13,820 nucleotides of DNA from assembly GCA_900767385.1 (NCBI GenBank), contig CAAFYY010000055.1:1-13820 (forward strand). The letters are read 5' to 3'. Positions within the stretch are counted from its first letter, which is position 1; every line of letters starts with the position of its first letter. A program made the position numbers and the translations under genes. The notes below the pieces were generated by a model. It ran no database searches. It was not told the DNA's origin and saw only the letters and a program-made list of their open reading frames with translations. Shown one piece after another: positions 7,396-13,717 of the stretch. Origin of the DNA: Bacteroidales bacterium. GTDB taxonomy: Bacteria > Bacteroidota > Bacteroidia > Bacteroidales > Paludibacteraceae.

Positions 7396-8535
7396 ATGAA
7401 TTTCAATCTCACCAAAAAACAAGAACTCTTCAGGCAGATGATTCGCGAGTTTGCCGAGAAAGAGGTAAAGCCACTTGCAGTCGAAATCGACGAGCAAGAG
7501 CGTTTTCCAATGGAGACCATTGAAAAAATGGCAAAAATTGGTCTGATGGGTATTCCTGTTCCAACACAATATGGCGGTGCAGGTGGCGACCACATCATGT
7601 ACACCATCGCTGTTGAGGAACTCTCACGCTGCTGCGCTACCACCGGTGTAGCACTCTCAGCTCACACCTCACTCGGCATGGGTCCTATCCTTGAAAACGG
7701 TACAGAAGAACAGAAAATGAAATACTTGCCAAAGATGGCAAGCGGCGAATGGATTGGCGCATTCGGTTTGACCGAGCCAAACGCAGGTACTGATGCAGCT
7801 ATGCAACAGACCACCGCTGTTCTCGAAGGCGATCACTATGTTCTCAACGGCAGCAAAATCTTCATCACAAACGCTGGCTACGCTCACGTTTATGTAGTAT
7901 TTGCAATGACCGACAAATCAAAAGGCAACAAAGGTATCTCAGCATTCATCGTTGAGCAAGGCATGCCAGGCTTCTCCATCGGTAAGAAAGAGAAAAAACT
8001 CGGTATCCGTGGCTCTGCTACCTGCGAGTTGATTTTTGAAAACTGCATCGTTCCAAAAGAGAACCTCCTCGGTGCTGAAGGCAAAGGCTTCGCTATCGCC
8101 ATGAAGACTCTCGACGGCGGTCGTATCGGTATCGCTTCACAAGCACTTGGTATCGCTCAAGGTGCTATGGACGAAACCGTTAAATACACCAAAGAACGTA
8201 AACAGTTCGGTCGTTCAATCGCTCAATTCCAAAACACACAGTTCCAAATGGCTGACCTCGAGACACGCATCCAAGCAGCTCGTCTCCTCGTTCGCTCTGC
8301 AGCCTTCAAGAAAGACAACGGCATTCCTTACTCAGCCGACGCTGCTATGTGCAAACTCTTTGCTGCAGAAACAGCCATGGACATGACAACAAAAGCTGTT
8401 CAATTCCACGGCGGTTACGGCTACACACGCGAATATCCAGTTGAACGTATGATGCGCGACGCTAAGATTACCGAAATCTACGAAGGTACATCAGAAGTAC
8501 AACGCATGGTTATCGCAGCCAAATTGTTCAAATAA
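7396..8535 (+). CDS. bcd: Butyryl-CoA dehydrogenase (short-chain acyl-CoA dehydrogenase)
   Basis: This flavoprotein reduces crotonyl-CoA to butyryl-CoA. At 379 residues it is standard for acyl-CoA dehydrogenases. The domains run in order: the N-terminal helical domain (LTKKQELFRQMIREFAEKEVKP), the central FAD-binding beta domain with GAFGLTEPNAGTDA and the SKIFITNAGYA signature, and the C-terminal helical domain with RKQFGRSIAQFQ, QFHGGYGYTREYPVERMMRDAKI and EIYEGTSEVQR. The catalytic base is Glu363 in YEGT, the position typical of short-chain enzymes. The gene lies directly upstream of etfB and etfA, the arrangement of the electron-bifurcating Bcd-EtfAB complex of anaerobes. It starts at ATG 7396. 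Confidence 0.96.
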   Translation: MNFNLTKKQELFRQMIREFAEKEVKPLAVEIDEQERFPMETIEKMAKIGLMGIPVPTQYGGAGGDHIMYTIAVEELSRCCATTGVALSAHTSLGMGPILENGTEEQKMKYLPKMASGEWIGAFGLTEPNAGTDAAMQQTTAVLEGDHYVLNGSKIFITNAGYAHVYVVFAMTDKSKGNKGISAFIVEQGMPGFSIGKKEKKLGIRGSATCELIFENCIVPKENLLGAEGKGFAIAMKTLDGGRIGIASQALGIAQGAMDETVKYTKERKQFGRSIAQFQNTQFQMADLETRIQAARLLVRSAAFKKDNGIPYSADAAMCKLFAAETAMDMTTKAVQFHGGYGYTREYPVERMMRDAKITEIYEGTSEVQRMVIAAKLFK

Positions 8536-8567
8536 AACATATCCCCACATATTAAAATAGAAAGAAT

Positions 8568-9350
8568 ATGAAAATCGTTGTTTGCATAAAACAAGTGCCA
8601 GATACCACTGAGGTAAAAATCAACCCAGTAACAGGCACCATCATTCGTGAGGGTATTCCAAGCATCATGAACCCAGACGATAAGGGCGGTCTTGAGCTTG
8701 CTCTCCGTTTGAAAGATGAATTTGATGCACATGTAACAGTCATCACAATGGGTCCTCCTCAAGCCGACGCTATCCTCCGCGAAGCTTACGCTATGGGCGT
8801 TGACCGTGCTATCTTGTTGACCGACCGTGCTTTTGCAGGTGCTGATACATTGGCAACCTCACACGCTTTGGCTGCTGCTATCAAAAACCTCGACTACGAC
8901 CTCGTTATCACAGGTCGTCAGGCTATCGACGGCGACACCGCTCAAGTTGGTCCTCAGATTGCAGAACACCTCGACTTGCCACAAGTTTCATACGTTGCTG
9001 ACGCAAAATATGACGGCAAAGAGACCATCCGCGTGAAGAAAGAGACTGAAGACGGCTATCAAATCCTTGAAGCAACCACACCATGCGTCTTCACCGTTTT
9101 GGCATCTGCTATCAAACCACGTTACATGAGCGTTCGTGGCATCGTTGAAGCTTTCGACAAAGAAGTTGAAACTTGGACAGTTCAAAACATCACCATCGAG
9201 CCAGAGAAACTCGGCGGCAAAGGTTCACCTACCCGTGTGAAGAAATCATTTGCCAAAGAACTCAAACAACCAGGTGCTGTTTACGAAGTTACACCAGAAG
9301 AGTCAGTTGATCTCATCATCGCTAAACTCAAAGAGAAATTCATTATCTAA
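8568..9350 (+). CDS. etfB: Electron transfer flavoprotein beta subunit
   Basis: This is the small subunit of the EtfAB heterodimer that passes electrons to or from Bcd. At 260 residues it shows the family pattern: MKIVVCIKQVPDTTEV at the N-terminus, GTIIREGIPSIMNPDDKGGLE, VITMGPPQAD, DRAFAGADTLATSHALAAAI, GRQAIDGDTAQVGPQIAEHL and RYMSVRGI. By eye it looks closest to EtfB of clostridia and Acidaminococcus, where the complex bifurcates electrons from NADH to crotonyl-CoA and ferredoxin through a second flavin in this subunit. That function is inferred, not proven by sequence alone. It lies 32 bp after bcd and 15 bp before etfA. Confidence 0.96.
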   Translation: MKIVVCIKQVPDTTEVKINPVTGTIIREGIPSIMNPDDKGGLELALRLKDEFDAHVTVITMGPPQADAILREAYAMGVDRAILLTDRAFAGADTLATSHALAAAIKNLDYDLVITGRQAIDGDTAQVGPQIAEHLDLPQVSYVADAKYDGKETIRVKKETEDGYQILEATTPCVFTVLASAIKPRYMSVRGIVEAFDKEVETWTVQNITIEPEKLGGKGSPTRVKKSFAKELKQPGAVYEVTPEESVDLIIAKLKEKFII

Positions 9351-9365
9351 AACTTGCACACAATT

Positions 9366-10364
9366 ATGGATAAATCAGCATATAAAAATGTCTATGTATT
9401 CATCGAGCAACGTGGTGGTGTTATCCAACCAGTAGCTCTTGAATTGCTTGGCAAAGCCAGCGAGTTGGCAGCTACTCTCGGCGAAAAGGTAGTGGCTCTC
9501 TTCCCAGGTAACAACATCGCATCACAAGCACAAACTCTCATCGAGTACGGTGCTGATCAAGTTGTTGTGATGGATTGCCCAGAGTTGAACGACTATCTCA
9601 CAGAGCAATACGCTCAGGCTATGTATCAGGCTATCATGAAATTCCAACCAAGCATCGTTCTCTTCGGTGCTACAACCATCGGTCGTGACCTCGCTCCACG
9701 TCTCTCTGCTCGTCTCGAGACAGGTTTGACAGCCGACTGCACAAAGTTGGAAATCTCAGAAGATGGTCAACTCATGATGACTCGTCCTGCATTCGGTGGT
9801 AACCTCATGGCAACCATCATGTGCACCGAGCACCGTCCACAAATGTCAACCGTTCGTCCAGGCGTTATGCGTCGTCTCTCTGCCGACAAATCACGCAAAG
9901 GCGAAGTCATCACATTCCAACCAGAGTTCAACACAGCAAAATTCCGTGTTAAACTCGTTGAGACTGTGAAAAACGACAAAGGCAAAATCGACATCACCGA
10001 AGCTAAGATCCTCGTATCTGGCGGTCGTGGCGTTGGCAGCAAAGAAGGTTTCGACAAACTTCAAGCTCTTGCTGACGTATTTGGCGATAAAGCCGTTGTT
10101 TCATCATCACGTGCTATGGTTGACGCAGGTATCATGGAAGCAGACCGTCAGGTTGGTCAAACAGGTAAAACTGTTCGTCCTGACCTCTATCTCGCTTGCG
10201 GTATCTCAGGTGCTATCCAACACTTGGCTGGTATGGAAGAATCAGACCTTATCATTGCTATCAACAAAGATAAGTTCGCTCCTATCTTCAACGTTGCTGA
10301 CCTCGGCATTGTTGGCGATGTTCACAAAATCATCCCAATGCTCACCGAGCGTTTGAAAAAGTAA
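9366..10364 (+). CDS. etfA: Electron transfer flavoprotein alpha subunit
   Basis: This is the large Etf subunit, which binds FAD in its C-terminal domain. At 332 residues it shows RPAFGGNLMATI in the middle and then the FAD domain: SGGRGVGSKEGF from residue 218, SSSRAMVDAGIM, QVGQTGKTVRPDLYLACGISGAIQHLAGMEES (about 264-294) and the closing INKDKFAPIFNVADLGIVGDVHKIIP. I chose ATG 9366; the earlier in-frame TTG at 9354 adds only MHTI and lies in the 15-bp gap after etfB. It is the last gene of the lysine/butyrate operon and is followed within about 30 bp by a strong terminator. Confidence 0.96.
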   Translation: MDKSAYKNVYVFIEQRGGVIQPVALELLGKASELAATLGEKVVALFPGNNIASQAQTLIEYGADQVVVMDCPELNDYLTEQYAQAMYQAIMKFQPSIVLFGATTIGRDLAPRLSARLETGLTADCTKLEISEDGQLMMTRPAFGGNLMATIMCTEHRPQMSTVRPGVMRRLSADKSRKGEVITFQPEFNTAKFRVKLVETVKNDKGKIDITEAKILVSGGRGVGSKEGFDKLQALADVFGDKAVVSSSRAMVDAGIMEADRQVGQTGKTVRPDLYLACGISGAIQHLAGMEESDLIIAINKDKFAPIFNVADLGIVGDVHKIIPMLTERLKK

Positions 10365-10394
10365 TCTAAGTATTACTTAATCAATAACATAATG

Positions 10395-10430
10395 GTCCAA
10401 ATGTTCTTCACGGAACATTTGGACTTTTTT
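10395..10430 (+). terminator. Intrinsic terminator ending the lysine/butyrate operon
   Basis: A perfect 12-bp stem (10395-10406 with 10413-10424, GTCCAAATGTTC/GAACATTTGGAC) has a 6-nt loop and is followed by six Ts at 10425-10430. It starts 30 bp after the etfA stop and separates this operon from metK. Confidence 0.95.
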
Positions 10431-10477
10431 ATGCAACAAAAACGGAGTAAGAGACCTCTTGATACAAAACTTTTTCG

Positions 10478-10485
10478 TACTTTTG
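10478..10485 (+). promoter_or_regulatory. Bacteroidota-type -7 promoter box for metK
   Basis: TACTTTTG fits the TAnnTTTG -7 consensus of the Bacteroides primary sigma factor. A weak TTG at 10459-10461 is the only -33-like match. Transcription would begin near 10491, just before the SAM-II aptamer and after the preceding terminator. Confidence 0.7.
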
Positions 10486-10497
10486 TGCCACTAAAAA

Positions 10498-10545
10498 ATG
10501 TGGAAAGATTTGGCTGCTTGCAACCACAATAAAAAATGCTAAAAT
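10498..10545 (+). ncRNA. SAM-II riboswitch upstream of metK
   Basis: The conserved SAM-II elements appear in order. The P1 5' strand is TGTGG (10499-10503), then GATTTGGC (10507-10514), GCTTGCAA (10516-10523), the P1 3' strand CCACA (10524-10528), an A-rich linker and GCTAAA (10538-10543). TTTGGC (10509-10514) pairs with GCTAAA (10538-10543) to make the pseudoknot. The pattern agrees with SAM-II sequences I know from alphaproteobacterial met genes and the Sargasso metX aptamer. It lies in the leader of SAM synthetase, the logical target for SAM feedback. About 95 nt lie between the aptamer and the start codon, unusually far for this class. Confidence 0.92.
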
Positions 10546-10592
10546 AGTGTCTCTCATTCTTTTGAGCACCATTTCTACATTCAAGCTCAAGT

Positions 10593-10642
10593 CCAAATCC
10601 CACGTAATATTTTGTACAACTCAAACAAAACATTCACATGGG
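10593..10642 (+). promoter_or_regulatory. Candidate expression platform of the SAM-II riboswitch
   Basis: The segment 10593-10605 (CCAAATCCCACGT) can form a 13-bp helix with 10498-10513 of the aptamer. The pairs are GATTTGG with CCAAATC and ATGTGG with CCACGT, with AAA bulged and one G-T pair. Alternatively 10599-10605 can pair with ACATGGG at 10636-10642, which includes the metK ATG, as six pairs plus one C-A mismatch. The two pairings exclude each other. Predicted logic: SAM holds the aptamer, the segment is freed and masks the start codon. This comes from reading complementarity only. Confidence 0.6.
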
Positions 10643-11918
10643 CAATTATTATTTTTCTTCCGAATCAGTTTCCGAAGGACATCCAGACAAAGTGGCGGAT
10701 CAAATCTCCGACGCCATTGTCGACGCGTATCTTGCGCAAGATCCAAACGCCAGAGTTGCAGTTGAGACCCTGGTCACCACTGGTCAAGTCGTCTTGGCTG
10801 GCGAAGTCAGTGCCAACGCTGTTGTTGACGCAGCATCCATCGCTCGCGACGTCATCAACCGTATCGGCTACAACAAAAGCGAGTATAAATTCGACGCGGA
10901 GTCATGCGGCATCCTCACTGCCATCCACGCTCAAAGTCCCGACATCAACCGTGGTGTCGACCGCGAGACCGAGGAGCAGCAAGGTGCTGGCGACCAAGGC
11001 ATGATGTTCGGCTACGCTACCAACGAGACCGACAACTACATGCCGATGGCGCTTGACCTCAGCCATACGCTCTTGAAAGAGTTGGCCGACATCCGTCGCG
11101 AAGGCAAAGAGATGACCTACCTCCGTCCTGATGCCAAAGCACAGGTAACCATGGAGTACAACGAGCAAGGCTATGCCAAGCGCGTTCAGACCATCGTCAT
11201 CTCAACACAGCACGACGAATTCGTCAAAGAGAACGGCACCATCGACGCCAAGAAAGCCGATGAGATGATGGTTGGGCAAATTGAAAACGACGTACGCACC
11301 ATCCTCTTGCCTCGCATCCTTGAAAAATTCCCTCAGTACCGACAGTACATCAATAGCGACGTCCGTCTCCTCGTCAACCCAACAGGCCGTTTCGTCATCG
11401 GAGGTCCTCATGGCGACACCGGTCTGACAGGCCGTAAGATCATCGTTGACACCTACGGCGGCAAAGGCGCTCACGGTGGTGGAGCCTTCTCTGGCAAAGA
11501 CCCCTCAAAGGTAGACCGCTCAGCAGCTTATGCCACCCGTCACATCGCAAAAAACCTCGTAGCTGCTGGTGTTGCCGACGAAGCATTGGTACAAGTCGCC
11601 TATGCTATCGGTGTTGCAGAGCCAATGAATCTCTATGTCAACACTTACGGTAAGTCGCACGTTAAGATGAGCGACGGCGAGATTGCAGAGAAACTCCTCC
11701 AGATCTTCAGCATGACACCGAAGAACATCGAGAAACGTCTGAAACTGCGTGAGCCAATCTACGGCGAGTCTGCTGCTTACGGACACATGGGCCGCACTCC
11801 AGAAATCGTGAAGAAATCCTTCAAGGTGGGCAATCAGACCATCGAGAAAGAAGTGGAACTCTTCACTTGGGAGAAACTCGACTACGTGGAGAAAATCAAA
11901 GAAGCCTTCGGACTTTAA
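10638..11918 (+). CDS. metK: S-adenosylmethionine synthetase
   Basis: MetK makes SAM from methionine and ATP. The 426 residues are typical for Bacteroidota. Hallmarks are SEGHPDKVADQISDAIVDA with His15 and Lys18 at the ATP/phosphate site, the GAGDQGMMFGYA motif from residue 116, GPHGDTGLTGRKIIVDTYGG, and the P-loop-like GGGAFSGKDPSKVDRSAAY from residue 280. The N-terminus MGNYYFSSESVSEGHPDK is canonical, fixing the ATG at 10638. The gene is monocistronic, with its own promoter, SAM-II riboswitch and downstream terminator. Its product is the cofactor of KamA, whose gene begins this window, although SAM is used generally. Confidence 0.98.
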   Translation: MGNYYFSSESVSEGHPDKVADQISDAIVDAYLAQDPNARVAVETLVTTGQVVLAGEVSANAVVDAASIARDVINRIGYNKSEYKFDAESCGILTAIHAQSPDINRGVDRETEEQQGAGDQGMMFGYATNETDNYMPMALDLSHTLLKELADIRREGKEMTYLRPDAKAQVTMEYNEQGYAKRVQTIVISTQHDEFVKENGTIDAKKADEMMVGQIENDVRTILLPRILEKFPQYRQYINSDVRLLVNPTGRFVIGGPHGDTGLTGRKIIVDTYGGKGAHGGGAFSGKDPSKVDRSAAYATRHIAKNLVAAGVADEALVQVAYAIGVAEPMNLYVNTYGKSHVKMSDGEIAEKLLQIFSMTPKNIEKRLKLREPIYGESAAYGHMGRTPEIVKKSFKVGNQTIEKEVELFTWEKLDYVEKIKEAFGL

Positions 11919-11938
11919 CCAACACCAATCATAAACAG

Positions 11939-11976
11939 AAAGCCGCCGAATGAATCCATTCGACGGCTTTTCTTTT
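11939..11976. terminator. Terminator after metK, probably bidirectional
   Basis: A 14-bp stem with one C/A mismatch (11939-11952 with 11957-11970, AAAGCCGCCGAATG/CATTCGACGGCTTT) has a 4-nt loop and is followed by TCTTTT on the plus strand. On the minus strand the stem is followed by a weaker T-rich run, so it may also end the convergent lipoprotein operon, which stops at 11994. Confidence 0.88.
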
Positions 11977-11993
11977 ATATGACAATCAGAGAC

Positions 11994-12482
11994 TTATTTC
12001 TTTGTTGCGATATTGGAATAGACATAACCACAATCCATATTGCCAATTTGCACATGCATCTCAACACGGAAAGTCAGCGGATTTCCTTCCTCAATAGCAC
12101 CATAAACGTAATTCAGTTTATAATCGGCAGGCGAAATCTCCGTGCTTGGCTCAACAATCAGACGACCTTGACCATCTTCCACAGCCTTTGAATTATAGTA
12201 AACAACCTGTTGACCAGAAACCTCCACTACTCCATAGAAGGAATATTCCCCTTTTTTGTCTGTAGGGGTAATTGTCAGCGTACCGTAACGGTCTGGTTCT
12301 TCACGACCTGCCACGGCCATCATATCCTTGCCGAGCCATTCGCCGTCAACGCCAAGACTGTCGGTCACGATAGTCAAATCATATTCACCTGCAAAAACAT
12401 CATCCTTAGGATCATTGCCGCATGAGGCAAAGCCCAGAGCAATAGCCAAAGCGAACACAAATACAAAAGTGCTTCTTTTCAT
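11994..12482 (-). CDS. Small lipoprotein, paralogue of its upstream neighbour
   Basis: This 162-residue protein of unknown function has a lipoprotein signal peptide: MKR, a hydrophobic stretch and GFASC, with the lipidated Cys at residue 21. The residues after it (GNDPKDD) include acidic and Lys positions that might favour surface export in Bacteroidota; this is inference. The mature part appears to be a small beta-rich domain containing GEYDLTIVTDSLGVDGEW, GTLTITPTDKKGEYSFYG and LTFRVEMHVQIGNMDCGY, ending KK. It is clearly homologous to the gene 17 bp upstream, including GEY, SDSL/TDSL, DG-EW, G-TIT, G-Y, LTF and the terminal KK. I recognise no named domain. The second gene of a two-gene minus-strand operon. 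Confidence 0.85.
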   Translation of the reverse strand: MKRSTFVFVFALAIALGFASCGNDPKDDVFAGEYDLTIVTDSLGVDGEWLGKDMMAVAGREEPDRYGTLTITPTDKKGEYSFYGVVEVSGQQVVYYNSKAVEDGQGRLIVEPSTEISPADYKLNYVYGAIEEGNPLTFRVEMHVQIGNMDCGYVYSNIATKK

Positions 12483-12499
12483 AGTATACTATATTTATA

Positions 12500-13000
12500 T
12501 TATTTCTTTTCTGCTACAGTAGTCATGATATAGCCAAACAACATGCTGCCTAAGTGCATATCCATCTGACATTTGAATGTCAACACATTGTCAACGGCTG
12601 GTGCAATCTTACGGAATTGGAAATCAACCACCACACCAGTCTCTGCCGTTGTTGTGCAGTTGTCAAGAATCAAGTTGTTGTCCTTATCCAATTTTCCTGT
12701 CGTATTGAACAACTCTACAGTATCAGCCTCGTCAATCAACGAGCCGATGGCATGATAGATGCCATTCTCTTCCGTAATGGTCATCACGCCAAACATATCT
12801 TCTTCGGCAGAACCAGTCATCTGCGCATACTCCTCAGCAGAGAACCACTCTTCGAGACCATCGGAGCTTAGACTGTCGGAAATCATTCTGATGCTATATT
12901 CGCCAACAAAGTCAGCCTGTTTAGGTTCATTTCCGCAGGAAACAAATCCCATCATAAGTGCGAATGCCATAACGGCAAAAAACATTAAGCGTATTTTCAT
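12500..13000 (-). CDS. Small lipoprotein, first of a tandem paralogous pair
   Basis: A 166-residue lipoprotein of unknown function. The signal peptide MKIRLMFFAVMAFALMMGFVSC places the lipidated Cys at residue 22, followed by GNEPKQADF. The mature sequence contains GEYSIRMISDSLSSDGLEEW, GVMTITEENGIYHAIG and VLTFKCQMDMHLGSMLFGY and ends VAEKK, paralleling the downstream gene along its full length. It carries a three-residue insertion (LEE) next to the shared Trp and two Cys residues in the mature part that the paralogue does not share in position. It starts 27 bp downstream of a minus-strand -7 box, so it leads the operon. Confidence 0.87.
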   Translation of the reverse strand: MKIRLMFFAVMAFALMMGFVSCGNEPKQADFVGEYSIRMISDSLSSDGLEEWFSAEEYAQMTGSAEEDMFGVMTITEENGIYHAIGSLIDEADTVELFNTTGKLDKDNNLILDNCTTTAETGVVVDFQFRKIAPAVDNVLTFKCQMDMHLGSMLFGYIMTTVAEKK

Positions 13001-13026
13001 ATCATTTACTTTTTTCTATCACAGCG

Positions 13027-13034
13027 CAAAGATA
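13027..13034 (-). promoter_or_regulatory. -7 promoter box for the lipoprotein operon
   Basis: On the minus strand this reads TATCTTTG, a full match to the Bacteroidota TAnnTTTG box. It lies 26 bp upstream of the first lipoprotein ATG. I see no good -33 match. It is divergent from the B12-leader promoter about 90 bp away. Confidence 0.65.
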
Positions 13035-13125
13035 CAACACTTTCAACTTAAAAACATCGGAAACAGGGCAAAAAATACACGAAAAAAAAGATTCAAAAAG
13101 TGCCGTTTATGAGAGAAAAATAGTG

Positions 13126-13133
13126 TACTTTTG
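13126..13133 (+). promoter_or_regulatory. -7 promoter box for the B12-riboswitch transcript
   Basis: TACTTTTG is identical to the metK -7 box. Transcription would start near 13140, right at the 5' edge of the cobalamin riboswitch. The -33 region (GTTTA around 13105-13109) is weak. Confidence 0.7.
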
Positions 13134-13142
13134 CACCGATTT

Positions 13143-13328
13143 TTTGGTGACGGCTGTTGAAGTCCACAACGGTCCGAGAGGGAATCAGGTGAAAATCCTG
13201 AACAGTACCCGCTGCTGTAAGTTCCACCAGAGACAACACCTTGTCTCACAAAATCTTGTAGAACATCTTTGCCACTGAGTCACACTCGGGAAGGCTCTAC
13301 AAGGGAACAAGTCAGAAAACCTGCCGAC
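13143..13328 (+). ncRNA. Cobalamin riboswitch
   Basis: A complete B12 aptamer is readable: GGGAATCAGGTGAAAATCCTGA (13180-13201, the P5/L5 hairpin TCAGG/CCTGA), CCCGCTGCTGTAAG (13208-13221), an optional hairpin GAGACAA/TTGTCTC, and an 8-bp stem CTTGTAGA/TCTACAAG that encloses GCCACTG...GGGAAGGC (13271-13295). The B12 box AAGTCAGAAAACCTGCCG lies at 13309-13326. CGGC near 13151 can pair with GCCG at the end of the B12 box. In Bacteroidota such switches usually turn off B12 uptake or B12-independent genes when cobalamin is plentiful. No terminator follows directly; the nearest is more than 300 nt downstream. Confidence 0.95.
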
Positions 13329-13337
13329 AAAATCACA

Positions 13338-13643
13338 ATGAATAGCTTTCGGGAGTTAGAGCTACAACAAAATTGTTTCCGTGCGAATCCTGTAATTCAG
13401 CACTGCTCCCCTGCTTCTGCTATCAACTACCATCGCGAGTCTGCCAATTCGCTGTGTGTGCTGATTAGCCGATTGTTCATACTTTTCTGCCAAAAGTAAA
13501 GAAGCAGGGAAACCGACTGGATTAGGAGGACGCAAAAACCCGCTATTCAAATCCATGTGTATTGCGACAAACCATTTGCTGTATGCATATCAAGAAAAAC
13601 AGCAACTACGCAACGCAAGAAATGGAGTAATTGTTTGTATGGG
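13338..13643 (+). other. Structured leader of unknown class between riboswitch and exported-protein gene
   Basis: I recognise no gene or named RNA here. Visible helices are TAGCTTT/AGAGCTA (13343-13364, perhaps the P13 arm of the riboswitch), CCCTGCTTC near 13407 with GAAGCAGGG near 13500, GCGAGT/ATTCGC, ACTTTT/AAAAGT, TTGCTGT/ACAGCAA (13576-13582 with 13599-13605) and TTGCG/CGCAA. The stretch GTGCGAATCC near 13382 resembles the L5 core of cobalamin riboswitches, but a second B12 box is lacking. A 53-codon ORF (ATG 13338 to TAA 13499, MNSFRELELQQNCF...) opens just after the B12 box. A 64-codon ORF overlaps it on the other strand. Two overlapping opposite ORFs across a hairpin-rich stretch fit an untranslated RNA better than a protein, but a leader peptide cannot be excluded. 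Confidence 0.5.
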
Positions 13644-13687
13644 CCTTGCGCTTCAACAAGGTTTTGTTGGGGCGCAAGGTTTTTGTT
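13644..13687 (+). terminator. Strong intrinsic terminator in the B12-controlled leader
   Basis: A fully paired 16-bp stem (13644-13659 with 13664-13679, including two G-T pairs) has the loop GGTT and is followed by TTTTTGTT. It ends about 30 bp before the ATG of the downstream gene, so it either attenuates that gene or ends a separate leader RNA. CGCAAG at 13614-13619 could pair with CTTGCG in its 5' arm (13645-13650) as an anti-terminator. Confidence 0.9.
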
Positions 13688-13717
13688 AAGAAATCAAATC
13701 TCTAAAACATAAAGCAA

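Noticed and set aside
10612..11004. 130-codon plus-strand ORF overlapping metK in another frame
   Set aside because: Low-complexity Ser/Thr-rich translation, fully explained by codon bias of metK.
13371..13510. Second complete cobalamin riboswitch in tandem
   Set aside because: Only a short L5-like GTGCGAATCC and a CTGCT-rich stretch are found. No B12 box (AGTCAG...CCTGCC) or GCCACTG/GGGAAGGC pair follows, so it is kept only as a hypothesis.
13362..13556. 64-codon minus-strand ORF over the structured leader
   Set aside because: It lies wholly inside a hairpin-rich region, overlaps an opposite ORF and has no clear signal of its own. A TACTTTTG on the minus strand at 13491-13498 falls inside this ORF and is half of a hairpin, so it is weak promoter evidence.
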